64,000 bases of DNA from Pleomorphovibrio marinus (GTDB taxonomy: Bacteria; Bacteroidota; Bacteroidia; Cytophagales; Cyclobacteriaceae), in the NCBI RefSeq assembly GCF_003347495.1, contig NZ_QCXY01000005.1, positions 186,001-250,000 of the forward strand, given 5' to 3'. Position 1 is the stretch's first letter, and every line of letters starts with the position of its first letter. This document shows positions 35,048-44,319 of the stretch, in pieces. A program made the position numbers and the translations under genes. The notes beneath the pieces are model-generated. The model did no database searches. It saw nothing but the letters and a program-made list of their open reading frames with translations, and was not told the origin of the DNA.

Positions 35048-36421
35048 CTAAAAACTCCTAAGCCTGCTTACACAATTGGCAAGGGACCGAAAGTTGTGGT
35101 AAGCGGTCTTCCAGGCATGTCCTTTCTTGGCTTCCTTAAATTCAGGTTGCAGGTCAATTCCCCCTGAGAACCACTCGCCATGCTCATGATCTATCAGTTG
35201 GTTATTGATGTATTCCCACTGTTGCTCGAATTTTGAGAAGTAATCTCTTTCATCTTCCGGGTACAAATCCGCCATGATCAGCAAAGTGTTCAGCCCTTCG
35301 GCTTGTGCCCACCAGTTTTTGGTGCCCCTGACTACTTTGGGGGCCTCCTCTCCGGCAAAATAGTATCCCCCATCATAAAATCCCCCTTTTTCATTATCCC
35401 AACCATATTTAATGGAGTGGTCAACCATAGATTTTCCAACTACCAAAGTACGTTCGTCATTGGGCATGCCCAGCACCTCTGCCGCCTCCATCATCAAAAA
35501 GGCAGTTTCTACATCATGCCCGTACGAAACGTGGTCTATGGAATGGTGTTTCTCTATTATCTCCTCCGTACTGTCCCTAAAGCTGACCGGTGTCCAATCA
35601 GGGTATAAAAACAGTTGTAGGTATTTTTCATCCTGCACGATAGTGTCTCTAATAATAAGAAGTAGCTCCTCAAGGCGTTGCTTTAGCAATGGATCCTTCC
35701 ATACATGATAAAGCTCTGTAAAAGCCTCCAACAAATGAATGGAGCTGTTTTGATCCTTATATCCTAGGGTGGAGGTAGAAGGGGTATCTTCTTCCCGCTG
35801 TATGGGGCTTCCATCCCTGGCCAAGGATTGGAAATAACCGCCGTATTCTGGGTCATAACTGTTTTCCTCCAGCCACTGAAAAGCCTTTTTTGCCAGTTCC
35901 AGTGCGCCTTCTTCCCCACTCACCTCATAATATGCTGCGAGTCCGTAAATGCCAAATGCATTTCCATATGCGGTCTTGCCGGCCTCATTATAACCGTTTT
36001 GTGAGGAACCCGATAGCACATTGCCTTCTCGGTCTAAATTTGTGTAAAACCCTCCATATTCTTGATCCCAAAATTTATCCCTAAGGAATTGGAAACCAAG
36101 TGAAGCACCATGCAAGTAGTGCTCTTCCTCAGGGTACATCTTATAAGCCTTTGAGGTGGTCCAAAGATGTCTGCCCTGTGACACAATCATCTTATTTTGG
36201 TTTTCGGAAAGGGAAAAATCGAATTCAAAATTGGCTAAATAGCCTCCGTACTCCTCATCATAAGCAGTCGGATACCACTTGTTGAGCATCTCGTTTTGGA
36301 TGGAATATTCCATTTCATCAGCAAGTTCCAGGCGCCTTTCCTTGTGCTCATCCACAGGTTCTTGCTCGCATGCCATAAGTAGTAAAAATAATCCGCAAAA
36401 GCGTGTATAAAAGGTTATCAT
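35048..36421 (-). CDS. AGE-family (N-acylglucosamine 2-epimerase-like) sugar isomerase, lipoprotein
   Basis: 457 residues. A lipoprotein leader ends LLLMAC (Cys18), so unlike most AGE enzymes (about 390-400 residues, cytosolic) this one is exported. The body shows the (alpha/alpha)6-barrel motifs of the family: WYPTAYDEEYGGYLANFEFD, DQEYGGFYTNLDREG, NAFGIYGLAAYYEVSGEEGA, DHVSYGHDVETAFLMMEAAE with its conserved His, and KNWWAQAEGLNTLLIMADLY. AGE enzymes interconvert N-acyl-hexosamines, mannose/glucose/fructose or cellobiose-type sugars. A surface or periplasmic role in sugar processing beside the PVC-type dehydrogenases is inferred. All neighbours are on the same strand. Confidence 0.8.
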   Translation of the reverse strand: MITFYTRFCGLFLLLMACEQEPVDEHKERRLELADEMEYSIQNEMLNKWYPTAYDEEYGGYLANFEFDFSLSENQNKMIVSQGRHLWTTSKAYKMYPEEEHYLHGASLGFQFLRDKFWDQEYGGFYTNLDREGNVLSGSSQNGYNEAGKTAYGNAFGIYGLAAYYEVSGEEGALELAKKAFQWLEENSYDPEYGGYFQSLARDGSPIQREEDTPSTSTLGYKDQNSSIHLLEAFTELYHVWKDPLLKQRLEELLLIIRDTIVQDEKYLQLFLYPDWTPVSFRDSTEEIIEKHHSIDHVSYGHDVETAFLMMEAAEVLGMPNDERTLVVGKSMVDHSIKYGWDNEKGGFYDGGYYFAGEEAPKVVRGTKNWWAQAEGLNTLLIMADLYPEDERDYFSKFEQQWEYINNQLIDHEHGEWFSGGIDLQPEFKEAKKGHAWKTAYHNFRSLANCVSRLRSF

Positions 36422-36476
36422 GGATCAATTTGGATTGGGTGTATTCCCCAAAAATAAAGCAAGTGTAGGAAATATC

Positions 36477-37481
36477 CTAAATCCCCTCCAAATTGATTTC
36501 GTTCTTTAGGGGTTTCCCTTTTAAAAAAGTATCAATGTTGGCGTAGGTGATTTTAGCAATTTCGTGAAGTGCTTCTTGGGTGAGAAATCCTTGGTGACCC
36601 GTAATTAGCACGTTTGGAAAGGTCATTAGCCGAGAGATAATATCATCCTGAAGTACCATGCCGGAAAGGTCCTTGAAAAAAATACCCTCTTCCTGTTCGT
36701 ATACATCGATTCCCAAATACCCTATATGCCCGTTTTTTAGACCTCCTATCATTGCCTGGGTGTCAATCAGGGCTCCTCTGCTGGTATTGATAATCATTAC
36801 CCCCTTTTTCATCTGGCTCACCGCCTCTTTATTTATCAGGTGTTTAGTTTTGTCGTTTAGGGGGCAATGCAGAGATATGATGTCACTTTTGGAAAATAAT
36901 TCGGAGAGGGAAACATAAGTTATACCCTTATCCTGCAAGCTGGGGTTGGGCTTAGGGTCAAATGCCATCACCCTGCATCCCAGACCTTTCATAATCGTGG
37001 AAAAAACCTGGCCAATCATTCCTGTTCCTATCACACCCACCTGTTTCCCATTAAGGTTGAACCCGGTCAGATGGTGTAAGGAAAAATTATTTTCCCGCAC
37101 CCTGTTGTAAGCTTTGTGGGTTTTTCTGTTCAGGGTCAATATCAGGGCAAGGGCATGCTCAGCCACCGCTTCGGGGGAATAGGCCGGTACCCGGCAAATC
37201 TTGACCCCTAACCTTGACGCTGCCTCCAAGTCCACATTATTGAAACCGGCACATCTTAAAGCCACCAATTCCGTACCCTGTGCCTGAAGTCCTTCAAGGG
37301 TTTGTTTATCTAGCTTGTCATTCACAAACGCGCAAACCACCCCGTGCCCTTTCGCCAAGGGAACGGTGTATTGGTCAAGCATGGTGTCAAAATAGGATAT
37401 GCTTAGGTTTCCTCCCTCAAAAACAGGTTGGAAATGCTCCTTGTCATATTCCTGCGCACTGAAAAAAGCTACCTTGTTCAT
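36477..37481 (-). CDS. ldhA: D-2-hydroxyacid dehydrogenase, D-lactate-dehydrogenase-like
   Basis: 334 residues from the ATG at 37481. That start is preferred over one nine codons upstream because it overlaps the stop of the preceding small ORF as ATGA and begins MNKVAFFSAQEYDKEHF as in the family. NAD-binding motif GVIGTGMIGQVF; catalytic Arg in INTSRGALID; catalytic Glu in VYEQEEG; catalytic His in GHQGFLT. This group reduces pyruvate to D-lactate or the reverse in the cytoplasm using NADH. It is followed by the AGE epimerase on the same strand. Confidence 0.88.
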   Translation of the reverse strand: MNKVAFFSAQEYDKEHFQPVFEGGNLSISYFDTMLDQYTVPLAKGHGVVCAFVNDKLDKQTLEGLQAQGTELVALRCAGFNNVDLEAASRLGVKICRVPAYSPEAVAEHALALILTLNRKTHKAYNRVRENNFSLHHLTGFNLNGKQVGVIGTGMIGQVFSTIMKGLGCRVMAFDPKPNPSLQDKGITYVSLSELFSKSDIISLHCPLNDKTKHLINKEAVSQMKKGVMIINTSRGALIDTQAMIGGLKNGHIGYLGIDVYEQEEGIFFKDLSGMVLQDDIISRLMTFPNVLITGHQGFLTQEALHEIAKITYANIDTFLKGKPLKNEINLEGI

Positions 37482-37660
37482 GGTCTTTTCTTCCTTTTTC
37501 TCCACCATCTAAACCATAAAATCCCAAAAATGGGCACTAACAATACAGGCCAATAGTCCAATAACAAATAGGATTCCTCTCCATTTTCCTGCTGGGCAAG
37601 GAGAGAGAAGGTGGGTAACAAACATAGGAGAGAAAGAGTAAGTAAGGTCGTTGACTTCAT
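37478..37660 (-). CDS. Small membrane protein with signal peptide, translationally coupled to the dehydrogenase
   Basis: 60 residues from the ATG at 37660 (MKSTTLLTLSLLCLLPTFSL). A cleavable-looking signal peptide ends LLAQQ at about residue 23. A short acidic segment follows, then a TM (about 35-50, WPVLLVPIFGILWF) and a strongly basic tail RWWRKRKKRP. Its TGA overlaps the ATG of the dehydrogenase gene (ATGA), which supports real translation. Topology suggests an inner-membrane peptide with its basic tail inside. The function is unknown; longer in-frame upstream Met codons lack a sensible leader. Confidence 0.55.
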   Translation of the reverse strand: MKSTTLLTLSLLCLLPTFSLLAQQENGEESYLLLDYWPVLLVPIFGILWFRWWRKRKKRP

Positions 37661-38004
37661 CTTGTTTGGGTATTGGGGTAAATTTTTTCCAAAAGATAAA
37701 CAGATACCCCCAAATTCGGGTAGAATTCTTGGTGAAACTGGATTTATCATTTGGTAAAACCACAAGTAACCTGCCAATAATTTCCAGTTTAGTCAAAAAA
37801 AGGGATTGGCTGGTTAATTTTTTGAAATTTTCAGTTCGATAAAATAAAATTTCGGTAAAAAAGTGCTTTTTTTGCAGTCCTTTTACATTTTTCCAAATAA
37901 GATTTACCTTTATGCGAGGTCAATCCTAGGAAAAAACGCAAAAACCTTGATTACTGTCATTTTAGTAAATAGTTAATAAACGTCAATAACCTTCCCAATA
38001 CACT
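37661..38004. other. Divergent intergenic region upstream of pntAA
   Basis: 344 AT-rich bases between divergent transcription units, so it must hold promoters for both. Poly-A and poly-T tracts are frequent (for example 37857-37875). I see no confident promoter, terminator or repeat. Confidence 0.4.
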
Positions 38005-39117
38005 ATGATTTTAGGACTACTTAAGGAGCCATCACCCGAAACCAGGGTCTCCCTGCACCCTGAGGCAGTGAAAGCCCTGACAGGGACAGGCAATAAGATA
38101 CTGGTAGAAAAGGGGGCAGGGGATACTGCTTTCCTAAATGATACACTTTATCAGGAAGCCGGTGCCCAAATAGCCGAAAGAAAAGAGGTGCTACAGCAAG
38201 CAGAAATGCTTTTTCAAATCACCCCCATTTCCAAGCAGGAGCGTCAGACCCTTACCACGGGTAAATTGGTGTTCGGGATTTATCAGCCATTGGTGGAAAA
38301 GGATCTCATGAAGGAAATCGCCACCCAAGGCGTCACTTTGCTAAGCATGGATGCCATCCCCAGAATCACAAGAGCTCAAAGCATGGACGTGCTGTCCAGC
38401 ATGAGCACAGTTTCGGGATATAAAGCCGTTTTACTGGCTGCGGCCCAATTGCCTCGATTTTTCCCCATGCTGATGACAGCAGCAGGTACCATAGCACCGG
38501 CAAAGGTGCTGGTGATTGGTGCCGGAGTAGCAGGTCTTCAGGCCATTGCCACGGCAAAGCGACTAGGGGCTGTAGTGGAGGCCTTTGATACCCGTCCTTC
38601 CGTAAAGGAGCAAGTGGAAAGCTTGGGCGGCAAATTCGTGGAAGTTCCAGGTGCAGTAGAGGACAAGGCCGCAGGTGGCTATGCTGTAGAGCAATCCGAG
38701 GAATATAAACAGAAACAGGCAGAGATGATGGAAAAGTCCATCGTGAAATCCGATGTGGTAATCACCACAGCCCTGATCCCCGGGAGAAAAGCCCCCTTAC
38801 TCATTACCAAGGACATGTTAGTTCAAATGAAGCCTGGAGCGGTGGTGGTGGATCTAGCTGCTGTAAACGGCGGCAATTGTGAAGGCACCATAAATGAGGA
38901 AACTGTGACCATAGAAGGTGTCACCATCATTGGGACCTCCGCATTGCCCTCCACCATGCCTGAGGATGCCACGCGTATGTACAGCAAAAACGTGCATAAC
39001 CTGCTTAAGATCATGTTAAAAGAAGATCAGCTGAACCTCAATTTTGAGGATCCCATTATAAAGGGAACCTGCATTACCCATAATGGTGAGGTAGTTTATG
39101 AACCATTAAAACAATAA
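38005..39117 (+). CDS. pntAA: NAD(P) transhydrogenase alpha subunit, NAD(H)-binding part
   Basis: 370 residues, cytoplasmic domain I of the proton-translocating transhydrogenase. It starts MILGLLKEPSPETRVSLHPE, contains ITRAQSMDVLSSMSTVSGYK and the Rossmann motif VIGAGVAGLQAIATAKRLGA (about 170-189) followed by EAFDTRP, and ends before any membrane segment. In E. coli this domain is fused to membrane helices; here the membrane part is the next gene, as in Rhodospirillum and many Bacteroidota. It carries hydride from NADH to domain III. Two bases separate it from pntAB. Confidence 0.95.
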   Translation: MILGLLKEPSPETRVSLHPEAVKALTGTGNKILVEKGAGDTAFLNDTLYQEAGAQIAERKEVLQQAEMLFQITPISKQERQTLTTGKLVFGIYQPLVEKDLMKEIATQGVTLLSMDAIPRITRAQSMDVLSSMSTVSGYKAVLLAAAQLPRFFPMLMTAAGTIAPAKVLVIGAGVAGLQAIATAKRLGAVVEAFDTRPSVKEQVESLGGKFVEVPGAVEDKAAGGYAVEQSEEYKQKQAEMMEKSIVKSDVVITTALIPGRKAPLLITKDMLVQMKPGAVVVDLAAVNGGNCEGTINEETVTIEGVTIIGTSALPSTMPEDATRMYSKNVHNLLKIMLKEDQLNLNFEDPIIKGTCITHNGEVVYEPLKQ

Positions 39118-39119
39118 CC

Positions 39120-39440
39120 ATGGAACAAGTCATTCAATACATATCTGTAAACCAAGAGGAATTTTACGTCTTTATTTTGGCGGTATTTGTGGGAATAGAA
39201 GTAATCTCCAAGGTACCCACTGTTTTGCATACCCCCCTGATGTCTGGGTCCAATGCCCTTTCCGGCGTAGTAATCGTGGGGTCGATTTTAGTTTTGGGCA
39301 AAACCGCCCCTGACAATTATGTAGGTTTAAGCTTGGGTTTTTTGGCTGTACTACTTGCCACACTGAATGTGGTTGGTGGATTTGCCGTGACCAACCGCAT
39401 GCTTGAAATGTTCAAGAAAAAACCCGCTAAAAAACAATAA
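39120..39440 (+). CDS. pntAB: NAD(P) transhydrogenase alpha subunit, membrane part
   Basis: 106 residues, the PntAB-type domain II fragment with three to four TM helices (about 14-32, 48-62, 66-92). Its KVPTVLHTPLMSGSNALSG is the diagnostic signature of this subunit. It forms half of the proton channel with the membrane part of PntB. It is spaced 2 bases from both neighbouring pnt genes, so the three form one operon. Confidence 0.95.
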   Translation: MEQVIQYISVNQEEFYVFILAVFVGIEVISKVPTVLHTPLMSGSNALSGVVIVGSILVLGKTAPDNYVGLSLGFLAVLLATLNVVGGFAVTNRMLEMFKKKPAKKQ

Positions 39441-39442
39441 AC

Positions 39443-40813
39443 ATGATGATCGTACAGATTATAGATATATGCTATTTAGTGGCGGTGGTGTTGTTTATCC
39501 TTGGCATCAAGCTGATGAGCCACCCGGACTCCGCCAGAAGAGGTAATGCCATTGCCCTTTCGGGAATGATACTGGCAATAGTTGCATCTTTCCTTACACC
39601 GGGACTGAATAATATCCTCCTTATCCTCGGAGCCATGGCACTAGGCACGGGAGGTGGCTTGTACTTTGCAAAATCGGTAAAAATGACCGCCATGCCTCAG
39701 TTGGTGTCATTTTTCAACGGTATGGGAGGTGCGGCCGCCGCTTTAATCGGGTTAGTGGAATATGGAGACTTGCCCATGGATGAGGTGGGCAAGGGAGCTG
39801 TATTGATGGCCAGCCTCGTGATTGGTTCTATCAGTTTCTCAGGATCCCTAATCGCAATGGGGAAACTGGAAGGGGTCATCAAAGATATACGGATCAACAA
39901 GATTTTGGCTTTTCTAATGCTTGCAGTAGCGGTGGCATTGGCCGTTTATATCATCACATCCGGAGAACCGCAACCCGTACTGGTGTATGTGGTGGTAGTG
40001 ATCTCCCTGATCTATGGACTGGCATTTGTGTATCCTATTGGTGGTGCGGACATGCCCGTGGTGATTTCCTTGCTTAACTCCCTGACTGGTGTCACAGCAG
40101 CCACCACTGGCTTATTGTATAACAACAAGGTGATGTTGATGGGTGGAATATTGGTGGGCTCAGCAGGTCTTTTGCTTACCCTTTTGATGGCCAAGGCCAT
40201 GAATCGATCTGTGGCAAATGTTCTCTTTACCTCCTTTGGATCGGCCGCTGGCGGCGCAGGTTCAGGAGAGGATGGCGAACAGGTGGCCAAGGAAATCAAT
40301 GCCTACGATACCTCCATCCTACTGGCTTATGCCAAGCGAGTGGTGGTGGTGCCTGGATATGGATTGGCTGTGGCGCAGGCCCAGCATGCGGTGCATGACC
40401 TGGAAAAAATCCTTGAAGAAAAAGGGGTTGAGGTACTCTATGGCATTCACCCAGTGGCAGGCAGGATGCCCGGACACATGAACGTGTTGCTGGCGGAATC
40501 CGACGTGTCCTATGACAAGCTCATTGAAATGGACGACATGAATGAGAAGCTTCCCAATACAGACGTGGTAATGGTAATCGGTGCGAACGACGTGGTAAAC
40601 CCCGCAGCAAACGACGACCCTTCCAGTCCTATCTACGGAATGCCCATTCTAGAAGTAAACAAGGCCACCAATGTAATAGTGATCAAAAGAAGTATGAGCT
40701 CCGGTTATGCCGGTATTCAGAATGCCCTCTTCTTCGACGCAAAGACCAGGATGCTCTTTGGTGATGCCAAAAAGGTACTTACCGGGTTAGTGAGTGAGGT
40801 GAAGAATATGTAG
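39443..40813 (+). CDS. pntB: NAD(P) transhydrogenase beta subunit
   Basis: 456 residues. Eight to nine TM helices make up the N-terminal 270 residues (with MPQLVSFFNGMGGAAAALIG and GGADMPVVISLLNSLTG), followed by the NADP(H)-binding domain III (VVVVPGYGLAVAQAQHAVHD, GIHPVAGRMPGHMNVLLAE, DVVMVIGANDVVNPAA, VIKRSMSSGYAGI). It completes the enzyme, which uses the proton gradient to drive NADH + NADP+ to NADPH. A strong hairpin terminator lies 85 bases downstream. Confidence 0.95.
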   Translation: MMIVQIIDICYLVAVVLFILGIKLMSHPDSARRGNAIALSGMILAIVASFLTPGLNNILLILGAMALGTGGGLYFAKSVKMTAMPQLVSFFNGMGGAAAALIGLVEYGDLPMDEVGKGAVLMASLVIGSISFSGSLIAMGKLEGVIKDIRINKILAFLMLAVAVALAVYIITSGEPQPVLVYVVVVISLIYGLAFVYPIGGADMPVVISLLNSLTGVTAATTGLLYNNKVMLMGGILVGSAGLLLTLLMAKAMNRSVANVLFTSFGSAAGGAGSGEDGEQVAKEINAYDTSILLAYAKRVVVVPGYGLAVAQAQHAVHDLEKILEEKGVEVLYGIHPVAGRMPGHMNVLLAESDVSYDKLIEMDDMNEKLPNTDVVMVIGANDVVNPAANDDPSSPIYGMPILEVNKATNVIVIKRSMSSGYAGIQNALFFDAKTRMLFGDAKKVLTGLVSEVKNM

Positions 40814-40896
40814 GTGATAGATGAAGGATTGGAGATGGAGGGGATGGAACTTTTGCTAAGAAAAACAGAAAATGCTAAAGGCATTTTATATAAAAC

Positions 40897-40930
40897 AAAA
40901 AAGGCAGCGGAATTCCGTTGCCTTTTTTGT
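40897..40930 (+). terminator. Terminator of the pnt operon
   Basis: AAAAAAGGCAGCGG and CCGTTGCCTTTTTT pair around AATT, leaving a T-run on the plus strand. It is 84 bases past the pntB stop. Confidence 0.8.
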
Positions 40931-41246
40931 TTCTCCTAATGAATATGCACAAAGATCTCCGTCAAATCGAGCTGAAACCCTTCAACTGCCTCCGATATTA
41001 CAATATCCCACAAGTGAAGTGTTTGGAAGGAGGATTGTGGTTATTTATTAAAAAGTAAATATCAACAAGGCTCACCTATTGAAGTGAACCACCCAAAATT
41101 CCTTTTCCCCAGATTCTTCATTACCTCTTATTTATATTGGAGTTCTTTATGTTGTTGCCAGACGAGCGAATTTCCATGATAATTTTCCACCAAAGGCACA
41201 GGTGTTTGAAATTAATCCCTTATACTAGTGGGAAAAATTCACCAAC
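40931..41246. other. Intergenic region upstream of the third PVC-type gene
   Basis: 316 bases without a supported ORF. It must contain the promoter for the 41247-46467 gene pair, but I see no clear TAnnTTTG element. No repeats noticed. Confidence 0.4.
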
Positions 41247-44200
41247 ATGTCCTATTCCAGGTTTCCTCTCTTATTCAGTACATGCCTTGCGCTAACCTGG
41301 TCGGCTTGTAAATCCGGCGATAAGGACTTAACCCTTGAAGCCGCCATAAATTCCTTTCAGCTCGCCGAAGGGTTTGAAATCTCCCTTGTGGTGTCAGAAC
41401 CGATAATATCTGACCCGGTGGACATGATCATAGACGAAGAAGGACGCATGTTTGTGGTGGAAATGCATGGGTACCCCATGGATGTCAGTGGAAGTGGAAA
41501 AATAATCCTTTTGGAAGACAGTAATGGGGATGGCGACTATGACCGGCATGGGGTGTTTGCAGACAACCTGGTACTTCCCACGGGCATTACCCGATGGAAA
41601 AAAGGGGTGCTGGTCACCGACCCTCCCCACCTCTTGTATTTGGAGGACAGCAATGGGGATGGTAAAGCGGATATTCGGACCCCTGTATTAAGTGGGTTTG
41701 CCAGATCAAACCCCCAGCATAATGTTAATAGCCCCAGGTTAGCTATGGACAACTGGATCTACCTAGGGCACGAACCAGCAGTCACCACCATTCAATACGC
41801 AGACCTATTTGGAGACACGGGTTCAGAGGTTCATTTCCCGGATTTTCCAGAGGGTCCCAAGCTCCCCGTTAATGCAGGAGGCAGAGGCATTAGGCTGAAG
41901 CCCGATCACAAGGCCCTGGAACTGCTATCCAGCAGAACCCAGTTTGGCCATACCTGGGATGCCTTTGGGCAACGCTTTCTGGTCAACAACAATAACCATA
42001 TTATACACGAGGTGTTCAAGGCGGAATACCTGGACCGTAACCCCCATTTTCCTATTTCCGGCACTACTCAATCCATATCCGACCATGGAAATGCCGCAGA
42101 AGTCTTTAGCATCACCGATAATCCCGAACATCAGTTGCTAACCGACATTGGGGTAATGACTTCGGCCTGTGGGCCGCTCACCTATTTGGGAGGAAGTTTT
42201 CCCGAACCTTATGAGGGTGCCGTTTTCGTTGCCGAACCGGTAAGCAACCTGGTGCATGTGGATATACTTTCGGAGAATGGAGCCACCTTTACGGCAAGCC
42301 GCCTTTTTGAGGACAAGGAATTTTTAGCCTCCAGGGATTCCTGGTTCAGGCCCGTGAATTTTTACGTGGGACCTGATGGTGCCCTTTATGTGGTGGATTA
42401 TTACCGACAATACATTGAGCATCCGGAATGGATGGCGGATGAAATAGTGGAGGCAGGAGGACTCTACAATGGTGCTGACAAAGGAAGAATCTATAAAATC
42501 ACTCCAAAGGGCGAAAAAAAAGCAACCTCAAAACCCAACATCAGCCAACTAAGCAGCCGGGAACTCGCCGAAATGCTGGGACATGCCAATAGCTGGTGGA
42601 GGCAAAACGCCCAGCGGCTCCTGGTGGACCGAAAGGATGAGGAAGCATTGGAAACGCTAATGGCTCTAGCCAGTCAGGAGAACGACCCAATCAGCAGGGT
42701 TCATGCACTTTGGACATTGGAAGGTTTGGGCAAATTAAACCCCGAAATCCTTGAGGGAGCACTTCACGATAAGCATCCCGGAGTCAGGGTAAATATCATA
42801 AAGTTGATAGAAACCCATAGGGATAAATTCCCCGATTTGGTACAACAACTTATGTCCATGGCTCAAGACCCTGACCCTAAAGTACGGTTTCAATTGGTGA
42901 ATACCCTTGGATTTGAGAATGGGGAAATTGCAAAAGAGATCAGGCTTGAACTACTGAAGAGAGATTTGGAAGAAGAATGGGTGCATATTGCCGCACTCAG
43001 TGCGAAGCATTCAGACCCCTCTGCTTATTTGGAGCTTATAAGAAAATCAGCCGAGGAACATCCCGAAGCCTCTGCTTCCCTGGCCCAGAAAGTGGGTAAG
43101 ATGGTAGGGCTCCGAAAGGTGGAAAAGGAAAGCAAAGAGGCCATCCACCTGGCAACGACTCCCCCTACTTCCGAAAAGGATCGTTTATGGCAGGGCAAAT
43201 TGTTACAGGGATTGGCTGAAACTGCATCTACTGCGTTTTTAGCCAATACACTCAAAGAGGCAGATAAAGAAAAACTCCTGGAATTGGCTTTCTCTGATCG
43301 GGAAATCCCTATCCGGGAAGCCTGTCATTCCCTTTTCTTGAAATCAGGGGGAAAGCTATCTGAGGCTTACCAGAAGAAAGCCTTTATCGCAGCCAGCGAT
43401 CAGCAAAAATCCGGAGAAGAACGTGCTCTTTTTATCCGATTGCTAGAGGGTGACTTTCTCCGGGGTGTTCAGGACACATTGCTGACCTGGATCAACCCCA
43501 ATTCCCCCCTACCCCTACAACTCGCTGTACTGCAAACCTTAGATAAAGGTGCTTCAAAGGGCTGGTCCAGCTATTTATTGAACAAATGGAACACACTTAC
43601 CCCTCCTATCCGGGAGGCGGCTCTGGACAGGTGGCTAGCCAATAGGGAGGGGATTCTTTTGATTTTAGACAACCTAGAAAACGGGCCTCTCCAGGCATCA
43701 CATTTGGGGTGGCCAAGATCGGTAAGGCTGATGAACCAAAAAGACCAGGACCTCAAATCCAGGGCCAGGGAATTATTGGCCGGGCAGGAGGAAGCCAGGG
43801 AAGCTGCCATTGCCGAATACCAACAGGTACTCTCCCTTAAAGGGTCAATTTCCAAAGGGGAAAAAGTCTATGACAGAAATTGTGCGGTTTGTCATCAAAT
43901 GGGAAAAGATCGAGGCATCGCTTTCGGTCCAGATTTGGCCTCCCTAAGAAATAGGCAAAAAATCAATCTACTCAGCGACATCCTGGACCCCGACTTGTCC
44001 ATTGCAGATGGGTATGACTTGTGGATGGTGAAAATGCAAGATGGTGCATCTCACCAAGGGCTTATCCATGCGGAAACCCCTGTGGCAATTGAACTTAAAC
44101 AAGTGGGAGGACAAACCACCACCTTGGCCAGAAAGGATATACTGGAGCTGAATGTATCGGCTGCCTCAGCCATGCCCGGAGGATGGGAGCAGCAGATCAG

Positions 44201-44249
44201 TCAACAGGAAATGGCCGACTTGCTGGCCTTTATCAAACAGATCGAGTAG
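41247..44249 (+). CDS. PVC-type haem-binding CxxCH lipoprotein (third, divergent member)
   Basis: 1000 residues. A lipoprotein leader ends LTWSAC (Cys21). The N-terminal membrane-bound dehydrogenase-type propeller (about 35-410) shows EDSNGDGDYDRHGVFADNL, PTGITRWKKGVLVTDPPHL and NFYVGPDGALYVVDYYRQYI. HEAT-like helices (about 430-810) and a C-terminal cytochrome-c domain follow, with CAVCH (Cys879, Cys882, His883) and GIAFGPDLASLRNR. It belongs to the same superfamily as the two minus-strand paralogues but is clearly diverged, so it probably has a different substrate. It precedes a GH67-like glycosidase gene by 70 bases on the same strand, suggesting a joint role in extracytoplasmic sugar or uronate oxidation. 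Confidence 0.85.
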   Translation: MSYSRFPLLFSTCLALTWSACKSGDKDLTLEAAINSFQLAEGFEISLVVSEPIISDPVDMIIDEEGRMFVVEMHGYPMDVSGSGKIILLEDSNGDGDYDRHGVFADNLVLPTGITRWKKGVLVTDPPHLLYLEDSNGDGKADIRTPVLSGFARSNPQHNVNSPRLAMDNWIYLGHEPAVTTIQYADLFGDTGSEVHFPDFPEGPKLPVNAGGRGIRLKPDHKALELLSSRTQFGHTWDAFGQRFLVNNNNHIIHEVFKAEYLDRNPHFPISGTTQSISDHGNAAEVFSITDNPEHQLLTDIGVMTSACGPLTYLGGSFPEPYEGAVFVAEPVSNLVHVDILSENGATFTASRLFEDKEFLASRDSWFRPVNFYVGPDGALYVVDYYRQYIEHPEWMADEIVEAGGLYNGADKGRIYKITPKGEKKATSKPNISQLSSRELAEMLGHANSWWRQNAQRLLVDRKDEEALETLMALASQENDPISRVHALWTLEGLGKLNPEILEGALHDKHPGVRVNIIKLIETHRDKFPDLVQQLMSMAQDPDPKVRFQLVNTLGFENGEIAKEIRLELLKRDLEEEWVHIAALSAKHSDPSAYLELIRKSAEEHPEASASLAQKVGKMVGLRKVEKESKEAIHLATTPPTSEKDRLWQGKLLQGLAETASTAFLANTLKEADKEKLLELAFSDREIPIREACHSLFLKSGGKLSEAYQKKAFIAASDQQKSGEERALFIRLLEGDFLRGVQDTLLTWINPNSPLPLQLAVLQTLDKGASKGWSSYLLNKWNTLTPPIREAALDRWLANREGILLILDNLENGPLQASHLGWPRSVRLMNQKDQDLKSRARELLAGQEEAREAAIAEYQQVLSLKGSISKGEKVYDRNCAVCHQMGKDRGIAFGPDLASLRNRQKINLLSDILDPDLSIADGYDLWMVKMQDGASHQGLIHAETPVAIELKQVGGQTTTLARKDILELNVSAASAMPGGWEQQISQQEMADLLAFIKQIE

Positions 44250-44319
44250 GTTTTTTCCTATGCCGACATTTTTTGCTATATTGTTAGGATAATAATCCCA
44301 CAATAAGCCCCTGATCATT

